NCBI GenBank assembly: GCA_964428935.1
Contig: CAYSAG010000130.1
Location: 1-13,327, forward strand
Source of the DNA: JAADHY01 sp964428935
GTDB taxonomy: Bacteria; Planctomycetota; Planctomycetia; Planctomycetales; Planctomycetaceae
Direction of reading: 5' to 3'
DNA: 13,327 bases
The position numbers were made by a program, and so were the translations under genes. Positions 6,872-13,327 of this stretch are shown here, piece by piece. Numbering within the stretch: the first letter of the stretch is position 1; each line of letters starts with the position of its first letter. Under the pieces are notes generated by a model. It ran no database searches and was not told where the DNA came from. It saw nothing but the letters and a program-made list of their open reading frames with translations.

Positions 6872-8614
6872 ATGCCGGACACCACGCTGAACATTGCCGA
6901 GCGGTTGCGCGAAATGGCCCGGCGGTTCCCGGGGCGGCCGGCGGTCGTGTGGCCGGCGGGCAGGGACTGGTCCGGCCGCACACGCTACACCCAGCTTTCC
7001 TTTCAGCAGCTGGACCAGGAAAGCGACCGGTTGGCCCGCGGACTGGTCCGGCTGGGAGTGCGACCGGGCACGCGAATGGTGCTTCTGGTCCGGCCCAGCT
7101 TGGAGTTCGTCACGCTGACGTTCGCTTTGTTCAAGGCCGGAGCTGTCGTGGTTCTGATTGACCCGGGCATGGGTCGACGTTCGCTGGTCCGCTGCTTGGC
7201 CGAGGTCGAACCGGAGGGTTTTGTCGCGGTGCCGGTCGTGCATTTTTTCCGGCGGTTTTACCGACGGCTGTTCCCGCGGGCCCGGTTGAACGTGTCGGTC
7301 GGTTTCGGCTGGCTGACCGGAGCCGTGCCGTACGGGAAGCTGTTGGGACCGGCCTGGGAGCCGTTCCGTTTGGCAACGACCCGACCGGACGACCCGGCAG
7401 CCGTCATTTTCACCAGCGGCAGCACGGGACCGCCGAAGGGCGTGCTCTACGAGCACCGCGTGTTCGACGCTCAGGTCCGCCTGTTGCGAGACTTTTTCGA
7501 CGTCCGACCCGGCGAGGTCAGTCTGTCGGGCTTTCCGCTGTTTTCGTTGTTCGACGCGGCCATGGGAGTGACGACGGTCATTCCCGACATGGACCCGACT
7601 CGCCCGGCCCGCGTCGACCCGGAACGAATTCTGGCAGCCGTCGAAGACCACGGCGTCTGTCAAGCATTCGGGTCGCCGGCCATGTGGGAGCGAATCGTCC
7701 GGTACTGCGAGTCGACCGGGCGGCGGATTCCGTTCCTTCGGCGGGTGACTTCGGCCGGGGCTCCCGTCTCGCCGTGGCTGCTGGAAAGGCTGCGTCGCGT
7801 GTTGGCCGAGGAGGACGCCGAGGTCTTCACGCCGTACGGAGCGACCGAGTGTTTGCCGGTGGCGTGCGTGAGCAGTCGGGAGGTGTTGGGCGAGACGGCG
7901 GCGAAGTCTCGTCGCGGGGCCGGCACGTGCGTCGGGCGTCTGTTTCCCGAAATGTCGGTGCGAATTGTCGAACCCACGGACGGTCCCATTCGGTCCTTCG
8001 ACGACGCTCGCTCATTGCCGCCCGGCCAGGTCGGCGAAATTGTCGTCACCGGTCCGACGGTCACACGACAGTACGTGGCCAAGCCCGAAGCCACGGCCGC
8101 GGCGAAAATTGTGGACGGTGGCCGCGTGTGGCACCGAATGGGCGACGTGGGCTACCTGGACGACCAGGGCCGACTCTGGGTCTGCGGCCGGAAAGCTCAC
8201 GTCGTGCACACGGCCGACGGCCCCTTGTACCCGGTCCCGTGCGAAGCGGTTTTCAACGAGCACCCTCGGGTGTTTCGGTCTGCGTTGGTGGGAGTGGGGC
8301 CGCGCGGCGAGCAGGAGCCGGTGGTTGTGGTCGAGCCGGAGCCGGGCCAGTTTCCGCGCTCGGCGACGGACCGGCGGCGGTTTGAGGAGGAGCTGCTGGA
8401 GCTGGCGGCGGCCAACCCGGTCACGGCCCGGGTCCGCCGGGTGCTGTTTCGCAAGGCCTTGCCGGTGGACGTCCGGCACAACGTGAAAATCAACCGCGAG
8501 CTGCTTGCCGAGTGGGCCGCTCGGAAACTGAACCGGAAAAAGGACACCCGGCCGTCCAGCGACGTCTCGCGGCCGGCGGCCGAACGGGCTGTGGTCAAGT
8601 CTCGAACGGAGTGA
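6872..8614 (+). CDS. oleC: OleC, olefin beta-lactone synthetase (acyl-AMP ligase family)
   Basis: OleC is an AMP-forming ligase relative that uses ATP to cyclise a 2-alkyl-3-hydroxy acid to a beta-lactone, the step before OleB decarboxylates it to a long-chain olefin. The 580-residue protein carries the ANL-superfamily signatures: phosphate loop TSGSTGPPKG (181-190), TPYGATE (320-326), the ribose-binding D425 in MGDVGYLDD with R440 in CGRK, and a C-terminal lysine in HNVKINR (K539). Features that mark OleC rather than an acyl-CoA ligase are LIDPGMG...LAEVEPEGF in the N-terminal domain and PLFSLFDAAMGVTTVIPDMDPTRPA from residue 222. It is not fused to OleB, unlike the OleBC fusions of some actinobacteria. 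ATG 6872 has only a weak GAG six bases upstream. oleD follows after seven bases, so the two are co-transcribed. Confidence 0.92.
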   Translation: MPDTTLNIAERLREMARRFPGRPAVVWPAGRDWSGRTRYTQLSFQQLDQESDRLARGLVRLGVRPGTRMVLLVRPSLEFVTLTFALFKAGAVVVLIDPGMGRRSLVRCLAEVEPEGFVAVPVVHFFRRFYRRLFPRARLNVSVGFGWLTGAVPYGKLLGPAWEPFRLATTRPDDPAAVIFTSGSTGPPKGVLYEHRVFDAQVRLLRDFFDVRPGEVSLSGFPLFSLFDAAMGVTTVIPDMDPTRPARVDPERILAAVEDHGVCQAFGSPAMWERIVRYCESTGRRIPFLRRVTSAGAPVSPWLLERLRRVLAEEDAEVFTPYGATECLPVACVSSREVLGETAAKSRRGAGTCVGRLFPEMSVRIVEPTDGPIRSFDDARSLPPGQVGEIVVTGPTVTRQYVAKPEATAAAKIVDGGRVWHRMGDVGYLDDQGRLWVCGRKAHVVHTADGPLYPVPCEAVFNEHPRVFRSALVGVGPRGEQEPVVVVEPEPGQFPRSATDRRRFEEELLELAAANPVTARVRRVLFRKALPVDVRHNVKINRELLAEWAARKLNRKKDTRPSSDVSRPAAERAVVKSRTE

Positions 8615-8621
8615 CACGGCG

Positions 8622-9653
8622 GTGAAGGCGTTGGTGACAGGAGCCAGTGGTTTCTTGGGCACGCAAATTGTGCGCGAGCTGCTGCGCCGGGGCGGGCGAG
8701 TGCGAGCCTTTTGCCGTCGCCACGTGCCGCTGTTCGACGAGCCCGGGGTCGAGTGGCACCAGGGAGACGTGCGGGACTTCGACGCGGTCCGGACGGCGTG
8801 CCGCGGTGTGGACGTCGTCTTTCACGTCGCCGCCTTGCCGACCATTTGGGGCTCGTGGAAGGAGCTCTACTCGGTCAACACGTTGGGCACGGAAGCGGTT
8901 CTGGCGGCGTGTCGGTTCGAGGGCGTCCGACGGCTGGTCTACACCAGCTCGGCCAGTGTCGTCTTCGACGACCACGACCACGTCGACCAGAACGAAGACC
9001 TTCCGTACGCCACTCGCTTCCTGTGCCACTACCCGAAAACCAAGACGCTGGCCGAACAGAGCGTGCTGGCCGCCAACGGACGTGACGGCCTGCACACGGT
9101 CGCCCTGCGACCTCACCTGATTTGGGGGCCCGGCGACAACCATTTGGTGCCGCGACTGTTGGCCCGAGCGCAAACCGGGCGGCTGTGGCGAGTGGGCGAC
9201 GGCACCAACCGCGTGTCGACGTCGTTCATTGACGACTTGGCCGCCGCTCACGTGTTGGCGGCCGAGCGGTTGGACGGCGACGGTCCTCCGGCCGGACGAG
9301 CGTACTTCGTCACCGACGCCGAGCCGGTGAACCTGTGGCGGTGGATTGACGAGCTGTTGCAGCGAGCGGGGCTGCCTCCGGTCCAGCGGCAAATTTCGGC
9401 CCGCGCGGCTTGGCGGCTGGGCCTTTTCTACGAGCTGCTGTACGGGGCCCTGCGCATTCGACGGGAGCCGCCGCTGACGCGGTTTCTGGCTCAGCAACTC
9501 GCCAAGACGCACACCTACAGCAGCCAGCGGGCCGCTCGCGACTTCGGCTACCAGCCCCGAGCCACCTACGCCGAAGGCATGCGTCGGCTCGAACCACAAC
9601 TGTTGCGGCAGCCGGAAGAGAACGGCTGCTTGAAACAGGAACAAGCCGTGTAG
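8622..9653 (+). CDS. oleD: OleD, NAD(P)-dependent 2-alkyl-3-ketoalkanoate reductase
   Basis: OleD reduces the beta-keto acid made by OleA to the 2-alkyl-3-hydroxy acid that OleC then closes to a beta-lactone. The 343-residue protein is an extended short-chain dehydrogenase of the 3-beta-HSD/epimerase type: Rossmann glycine motif TGASGFLG (6-13), HVAALP after the fourth strand, YTSSASVVF (from 107), and catalytic Y137-P-K-T-K141. The motif RPHLIWGPGDNHLVPR (163-178) is characteristic of OleD. Start is GTG 8622, seven bases after the oleC stop; GGAG at 8608-8611, inside the end of oleC, is ten bases upstream, suggesting translational coupling. It is the last gene of the unit; the next gene converges on it 67 bases downstream. 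OleA and OleB are absent from the window. Confidence 0.92.
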   Translation: MKALVTGASGFLGTQIVRELLRRGGRVRAFCRRHVPLFDEPGVEWHQGDVRDFDAVRTACRGVDVVFHVAALPTIWGSWKELYSVNTLGTEAVLAACRFEGVRRLVYTSSASVVFDDHDHVDQNEDLPYATRFLCHYPKTKTLAEQSVLAANGRDGLHTVALRPHLIWGPGDNHLVPRLLARAQTGRLWRVGDGTNRVSTSFIDDLAAAHVLAAERLDGDGPPAGRAYFVTDAEPVNLWRWIDELLQRAGLPPVQRQISARAAWRLGLFYELLYGALRIRREPPLTRFLAQQLAKTHTYSSQRAARDFGYQPRATYAEGMRRLEPQLLRQPEENGCLKQEQAV

Positions 9654-9658
9654 GCAGG

Positions 9659-9724
9659 CCAAGCCTTGGCGGGCCGAGCTGGGGGAAGCGAAGCCCGTTC
9701 GGCCGGGCGTCTGAGCCGGCTCAG
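9659..9724. terminator. Convergent intergenic hairpins, candidate bidirectional terminator
   Basis: The 67-bp gap between two converging genes is nearly filled with inverted repeats. GGCCGA (9672-9677) pairs with TCGGCC (9699-9704), GCCAA-GCC-TTGGC sits near its left end, and CTGAGCCGGCTCAG (9711-9724) is a perfect 14-bp palindrome that includes the stop codon of the minus-strand gene (9723-9721). No T runs are present, so efficiency is uncertain. Confidence 0.4.
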
Positions 9725-11430
9725 GCCTTTGGCGTCAACGAGCGAGCCGACACGGTCGACGTCCGCGTCGACAGGCGGGACTCCACAGGCGACTCGGCAC
9801 CCGAGCGCCCGGGCTGCTGCAAGAACGCCGACGGCGGAGTCACCGGCCCTCGTCCCATGGGCTGCCGCTCCGCTTGCTCGAAACGCAGAATCCTTTCACC
9901 CAGTCGGTCGATTCGCCGGGTGAGCACGCGCGTGGTCTGTTCGAGGCCGCCGGAAATGAGCGTCACCACGCCCAGAAAGAGCAGCATTTGCGAGGCGGTT
10001 GTCACGAGCCAGCCGGTCGGAGCGTAGTGCACGGGCCCGCCAAAGTAGCTCCACAAAACCAAACACGAACCGGCCGTCAGACCCAGCACACCCAGGTAGG
10101 CCAACAATTGCCCGGCCCACACTAGCACGCTCGACTGCTGGTCGGCCTCGTCGGACGACGAGCCGGGAACGTCCACGTGCGGCGGCTGAGCGTGTTGGTG
10201 AGGCTGGTCGAGCCGAGCGTGGGGAGTCGCGTGTTGCGGCCGGCCGTCGAGCTGGGCTGGCTGCACGGGTTGACCGCCGGTCTGGCGCGGCGTCGCCGCT
10301 TGGCCGTCGAGCGGGCTCGGGGCGGCTGCGTGGCCGTCGAGCCAGTTCGCGGCGGCTCGGCTGCCGTCTGAGCGGTTCGTCGGTGTGCCCGGTTGGGCCT
10401 GCTTGTCGGCTGCGTCAGAAGCGGACGGCGCGTCAACTGCTCCGGCGGCGTGCGTCGCGACTCGGGGACTGACGGCGAAGTGCGGCGCCGAGCGGTACGG
10501 GTCGGCGTCGGCACCGACGGCAGACGAAGCACCCGCGACGGGCTGGGGACCCGTCTCGGCTCCAGGTGAAGACGGACGGTGGCTCGGTTCACCCGCAGCG
10601 GCCGCGTGCACGGGCTCACCGACCGACGTCCCCGTTGGAGACAGCGGCTCAGGCAAGTCGGCCGTTGCCTCGCTTTCCGTAGGCGACGAACGTTCGGTCT
10701 CACCCGCCGCCGTTGGCCCGCGCCGGGCCACTGAGCTGGCGTCGGTCGGACAGGGGGAGCTGGCACTGGGCGCGGCTTCGGGAGCCTCGGACAGCGCCGA
10801 CGAGCTCGACGACGGTTCGCGCCTCGGCCTTGTCTGCTGTGGACGCTGCTCGTCGGCTGAACCCGGTCCACTGGGCTGGTCGCTGCCGCTGGCCGAGTCG
10901 GTTGGGTTCGCCGAGTTGTCCGGCTTTGTCTGGCCGCTGCGGCCAGGCACCGACTGGGCGTCGTCCGAGCGACGCTCACGGCCGACGAGGGCAGTCGGGC
11001 AAGCGTCCGTCGGGCGGACGTCAGCCGTGGGCGAGCGTGAGTCGGAGCCGGACGGCGAGTCGTCGGCGAGGAGCGAGGTGGGACGTTCGTCTTCGTTTTT
11101 CTTGGCTGGCTGGCTTTCCGAGGAAGAGTCCCGGCGGGCGTTCGAATGGGACGAGCTGCACGCGTCTGACAGGTCGGCGGCCTGGCCCCCGGACGGGCGA
11201 GTGGAAGGCGAGGTAGGCCGCGGCGCGGTGTCGAACAAGTCCAGGCTGGTTTCCGTGGACCAGCGCTGCAGCAGCTGCCGGGCGGACCGTGTGGCTTCGT
11301 CCAGCAGACTAAAACCACGCACTTCCCCTTTCGGTTCGCCTAACGACTGACCGCACGCGGCGCACAGAACTCGCCTGTTGTCGCCGGAAAGCTCCACCGC
11401 GACTTCGGCCTGGCAATGAGAACACCACAT
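9721..11430 (-). CDS. Uncharacterised membrane protein: zinc ribbon, long disordered linker, two membrane helices
   Basis: Not recognised as a named family. The 569-residue protein begins with a compact zinc ribbon (C3-x2-C6 and C23-x2-C26), then a short helix-like segment (about 42-66, DEATRSARQLLQRW). Residues of about 68-432 are very rich in S, P, A, T, Q and D and look disordered, with five tandem decapeptides at 353-402. Two membrane helices follow (about 435-461 and 474-496), then an amphipathic, probably coiled-coil helix (about 497-522, TRRIDRLGERILRFEQAE) and a basic Ser/Thr tail. The zinc ribbon at the very N-terminus supports ATG 11430; the open frame continues upstream to 11718 but has no sensible start. 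The frame holds without a stop from zinc ribbon to membrane helices, so the low-complexity linker is real coding sequence. It is a single gene, convergent with oleD and divergent from the histidine kinase. The ribbon is probably cytoplasmic; function is unknown. Confidence 0.82.
   Translation of the reverse strand: MWCSHCQAEVAVELSGDNRRVLCAACGQSLGEPKGEVRGFSLLDEATRSARQLLQRWSTETSLDLFDTAPRPTSPSTRPSGGQAADLSDACSSSHSNARRDSSSESQPAKKNEDERPTSLLADDSPSGSDSRSPTADVRPTDACPTALVGRERRSDDAQSVPGRSGQTKPDNSANPTDSASGSDQPSGPGSADEQRPQQTRPRREPSSSSSALSEAPEAAPSASSPCPTDASSVARRGPTAAGETERSSPTESEATADLPEPLSPTGTSVGEPVHAAAAGEPSHRPSSPGAETGPQPVAGASSAVGADADPYRSAPHFAVSPRVATHAAGAVDAPSASDAADKQAQPGTPTNRSDGSRAAANWLDGHAAAPSPLDGQAATPRQTGGQPVQPAQLDGRPQHATPHARLDQPHQHAQPPHVDVPGSSSDEADQQSSVLVWAGQLLAYLGVLGLTAGSCLVLWSYFGGPVHYAPTGWLVTTASQMLLFLGVVTLISGGLEQTTRVLTRRIDRLGERILRFEQAERQPMGRGPVTPPSAFLQQPGRSGAESPVESRLSTRTSTVSARSLTPKA
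10225..10374 (-). repeat. Five in-frame 30-bp repeats coding degenerate decapeptides
   Basis: Within the linker of the zinc-ribbon protein the units RSDGSRAAAN, WLDGHAAAPS, PLDGQAATPR, QTGGQPVQPA and QLDGRPQHAT follow without gaps (residues 353-402), so the (L)DG/GG core recurs exactly every ten residues. On the DNA the plus-strand core GCCGTCGAG is kept in three units. It is a degenerate minisatellite. Confidence 0.7.
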
Positions 11431-11509
11431 GCCTCGGTTCCAATCGGAAGACTTCTTGGAAATTGGAAAGGAGAGCAGAGGGGGAGCGACAAACGAAATG
11501 AGGGCTCGA

Positions 11510-11539
11510 ATCTTACGCCGAAGGTCTGAGGCGACGCAA
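11510..11539 (-). promoter_or_regulatory. Candidate promoter for the zinc-ribbon membrane protein
   Basis: On the minus strand TTGCGT (11539-11534) and TAAGAT (11515-11510) are 18 bases apart. The -10 matches four of six positions and the -35 keeps TTG. The start would fall about 70 bases before ATG 11430. Confidence 0.35.
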
Positions 11540-11598
11540 GAGCGGTTGGCTGGGAGACGGCAACGGGTGAACAGCCGGTTCCGGCGGCGTCCGGGAAC

Positions 11599-11615
11599 CG
11601 GAGCGCCACGCTCCG
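11599..11615. repeat. Short REP-like palindrome
   Basis: CGGAGCG-CCA-CGCTCCG is a perfect 7-bp stem with a three-base loop in non-coding DNA, 18 bases from a heptamer tandem repeat. Its form is like short dispersed palindromes in bacterial genomes; only one copy is seen here. Confidence 0.4.
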
Positions 11616-11632
11616 TCGTGGCCGCGGTGGCT

Positions 11633-11657
11633 CGGCATTCGGCATTCGGAATTCGGG
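11633..11657. repeat. Heptamer tandem repeat (CGGCATT, CGGCATT, CGGAATT, CGGG)
   Basis: Three consecutive 7-bp units, two identical and one with a single change, followed by a partial fourth unit. It lies in the non-coding gap between two divergent genes. Confidence 0.65.
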
Positions 11658-11770
11658 GTCGGCAACGTCGGGACGCCGGAAGAGGGGACTTCGACAACAG
11701 GTCGCTGGTCCAAATCACAAAGTCCGCCGTGCGCCCTCGGCGACGCCACCGGGTGGTACGAAGACCGAGC

Positions 11771-11800
11771 TTGTCAGACCAAAAACGGCGGTGGTAAACT
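11771..11800 (+). promoter_or_regulatory. Promoter for the sensor histidine kinase gene
   Basis: TTGTCA (11771-11776; five of six) is separated by 18 bases from TAAACT (11795-11800; four of six), and TGG directly before the -10 supplies an extended -10 element. This is the best -35/-10 pair in the window. It would start near 11807 and give a leader of about 250 nt before the kinase start. Confidence 0.5.
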
Positions 11801-12057
11801 TCGCCACCGGCAGGGGCGAGTTGGCGCCCTTTCCCGGCGAAGAGACTCGCTGCGGGTGCTCCCGCCGACGAACGGGTCAGGGTGGGTCGGGCTGACGCGT
11901 GGCGGCGTGGTCAGGGCGAAACGGTGCGACCAGGCAACGGGCTCGGCAGCGGAAACCGAGAAACGAAACGGAACGACCGCCCGTCGCCTCGGCCGGCACC
12001 AGCGAACGTGTCGGTCCGAACGGGAACGGACAGGCGGAGCGAGACAAGGAGGTCACC

Positions 12058-13327
12058 TTGTTTCTGACGCGGTCCCTTTGGAGAAAAATGGTCTTTGGCC
12101 TGGGACTGGTGCTGCTCATGCTGACCATTCTGTCGCTGAGCGGCATTTTGGGGTTGGCTTCGTACCGGCACATTGTTCACGACCCCATTTTCGACCCGCT
12201 GCAAACACCCCGTCAGGCCGACTTGCTGGCGGCTTTGTCGTCGCTGCAAGTGGCGTTGGAGCCGCCGTCGGTGCAGGACACGCTGCGAGTCGGCTCGCCG
12301 CGCTTCACCGAAGAGCTCCAGAAGGCTCGCGACGTCATTCGCCGCTACCGCCTGCGGCTGGACGAGCTGCCTCCGTCCAGCCGAACCGACGTCACTCGCC
12401 GAATGCTGGACGGCATTGAGGCGGGACTGAAGTCGCTCCAGCAGCAGTACGAAGAGCTGGGCAATCCACTACGCAACCCGCTGCAGGCACGACGTCTTCA
12501 GCAGCAGGTGCTGCCGTTGCTTCAAATGGCCGCCTTCGTGCCCGACTCGCAGGACGGCTACACCGCTCGGCTGCGACAAGCTCGCCGGGCCTACGAAACC
12601 AGCTTCACCATTCTCTGCGTGACCAGCGGCGTGGCCGTGGCCTTGTTCGTTGGACTGGTCGTCTGCGGCTACCGCTGGATTTTCCGTCCGCTGCGCGAGC
12701 TGCACCAGGGGGCTCGCCGGGTGGCTCAAGGAGATTTCGACTACCGCCTGCGGCTGAAAACGAACGACGAAATGGCCGAGCTGGCCGAGGCGTTCAACCA
12801 AATGACCGAACGCTTCCAGGAAATTGCCAACCATTTGGACCAAGAGGTTCAGGCTCGCAGCCGTGAGCTGGTGCGGTCGGCCCGTCTGGCGAGCGTCGGC
12901 TTCCTGGCGGCCGGTGTCGCCCACGAAATCAACAACCCGCTGACGGCCATTAAGTGGGCCGCCGAATCTTTGTCCGAACGGGCACTGCTGGGCGAGGCCA
13001 TTCCAGCCGACGAAGTCACCACGCGCTACCTGGGCATGATTCAACGCGAGGCCGACCGGTGCCAACAGATTACCTCCAAACTGCTCGACTTCGCTCGCGG
13101 CCGCGACTCCACACGCACCCGCAGCGACCTGGTGCAGCTGGTCCGGGAGGTGCTGGAACTGGTCTCGCACATTAGCAAGTTCCGCGACCGACAGATTGAA
13201 CTGAAGCGGACCGAGCCGTGCTTTGCCGAGGTGAACCCCAGCGAAATCAAACAGGTCATTCTGAACCTGGTCTCGAACGCCCTGCAGGCCACCGACCCCG
13301 GCGGACGCGTGGAAATCGAATTGCACG
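12058..13327 (+). CDS. Membrane sensor histidine kinase (C-terminal end cut by the window edge)
   Basis: Two-component sensor that autophosphorylates on histidine. The 423 visible residues show membrane helix 1 (about 11-35), a mostly helical extracytoplasmic sensor segment (about 36-182) of no recognised family, membrane helix 2 (about 184-209), a HAMP domain (about 209-256, beginning FRPLRELHQGARRVAQGDF), a linking coiled coil, and the dimerisation/phosphoacceptor domain with H289 in AAGVAHEINNPLTAI. The ATP-binding domain has begun, with the N box ILNLVSNALQA (N407). The G boxes lie beyond the edge. TTG 12058 is chosen because AAGGAGGT (12046-12053), the best Shine-Dalgarno in the window, ends near it with a five-base spacer from GGAGG. 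ATG 12088 (GGAG four bases upstream) is the alternative and would remove ten residues. The HEINNPL phosphoacceptor motif is like that of NtrB-type kinases that pair with NtrC-type regulators. Its partner is not in view. Confidence 0.95.
   Translation, partial: MFLTRSLWRKMVFGLGLVLLMLTILSLSGILGLASYRHIVHDPIFDPLQTPRQADLLAALSSLQVALEPPSVQDTLRVGSPRFTEELQKARDVIRRYRLRLDELPPSSRTDVTRRMLDGIEAGLKSLQQQYEELGNPLRNPLQARRLQQQVLPLLQMAAFVPDSQDGYTARLRQARRAYETSFTILCVTSGVAVALFVGLVVCGYRWIFRPLRELHQGARRVAQGDFDYRLRLKTNDEMAELAEAFNQMTERFQEIANHLDQEVQARSRELVRSARLASVGFLAAGVAHEINNPLTAIKWAAESLSERALLGEAIPADEVTTRYLGMIQREADRCQQITSKLLDFARGRDSTRTRSDLVQLVREVLELVSHISKFRDRQIELKRTEPCFAEVNPSEIKQVILNLVSNALQATDPGGRVEIELH

Larger units (their letters stand above)
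11431..12057. other. 627-bp divergent intergenic region with repeats and two promoter candidates
   Basis: No gene is supported. The left part holds the promoter candidate for the zinc-ribbon gene (11510-11539); the middle holds a short palindrome and a heptamer tandem repeat (11599-11657); the right part holds the histidine kinase promoter (11771-11800) and its leader of about 250 nt, with small GC hairpins such as GCGGG-TGCT-CCCGC (11852-11865). Confidence 0.6.

Noticed and set aside
10122..11318. Second minus-strand frame overlapping the zinc-ribbon gene
   Set aside because: It overlaps only the low-complexity linker, is Arg/Pro/Thr-rich, and has neither domains nor a ribosome site; it is a frame shadow.
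10385..11350. Plus-strand open frame opposite the zinc-ribbon gene
   Set aside because: The minus-strand frame joins a zinc ribbon to membrane helices without a stop; the plus frame has only S/A/G/R-rich sequence and no recognisable end domains.
1..13327. CRISPR arrays, IS elements, prophage or toxin-antitoxin genes
   Set aside because: No regularly spaced direct repeats of CRISPR type, no transposase or integrase motif and no terminal inverted repeats with target duplications were seen; the gene content is chromosomal core plus a lipid pathway pair.

Overview
The window is GC-rich, with widely spaced genes and little operon structure. Gene content and protein style suggest a member of the Planctomycetota, probably close to Pirellulales: an FtsH with a long charged N-terminal extension and an 'FIQMFVGVGASRVRD'-type pore region, a six-repeat ribosomal protein S1, a short RpoD-type sigma factor and a pair of ole (olefin) genes. 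This placement is inferred from the proteins, not from a marker gene.

Layout. The left end holds the first part of ftsH on the minus strand (the peptidase half lies outside the window), preceded by a minus-strand GT2 glycosyltransferase (1285-2160). A 757-bp divergent gap follows, with a good extended -10 promoter and a hairpin-rich leader, leading into rpsA (2918-5137, plus). rpsA ends at a strong hairpin (5227-5258). After a gap of nearly 400 bp comes an RpoD/SigA-type sigma factor (5636-6478, plus). After another gap of about 390 bp come oleC (6872-8614) and oleD (8622-9653), a tight two-gene unit on the plus strand. Converging on oleD is an uncharacterised minus-strand gene (9721-11430): an N-terminal zinc ribbon, a roughly 360-residue Ser/Pro/Ala-rich linker with a five-unit decapeptide repeat, two membrane helices and an amphipathic C-terminal helix. 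A 627-bp divergent gap with short repeats and a convincing promoter leads to the start of a membrane sensor histidine kinase (12058 to the right edge, plus; ATP-binding domain cut).

How the genes relate. ftsH (membrane protein quality control), rpsA (translation initiation) and the sigma factor are housekeeping or central functions, each apparently transcribed alone. oleC and oleD encode the last two activities of head-to-head olefin hydrocarbon biosynthesis (beta-lactone synthesis, and reduction of the 2-alkyl-3-keto acid), but the condensing thiolase OleA and the beta-lactone decarboxylase OleB are not in the window. The zinc-ribbon membrane protein and the histidine kinase have no assignable pathway here. 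I see no IS element, prophage, CRISPR array, rRNA or tRNA. The least understood item is the zinc-ribbon/linker/two-helix protein. No multi-gene novel system is evident.
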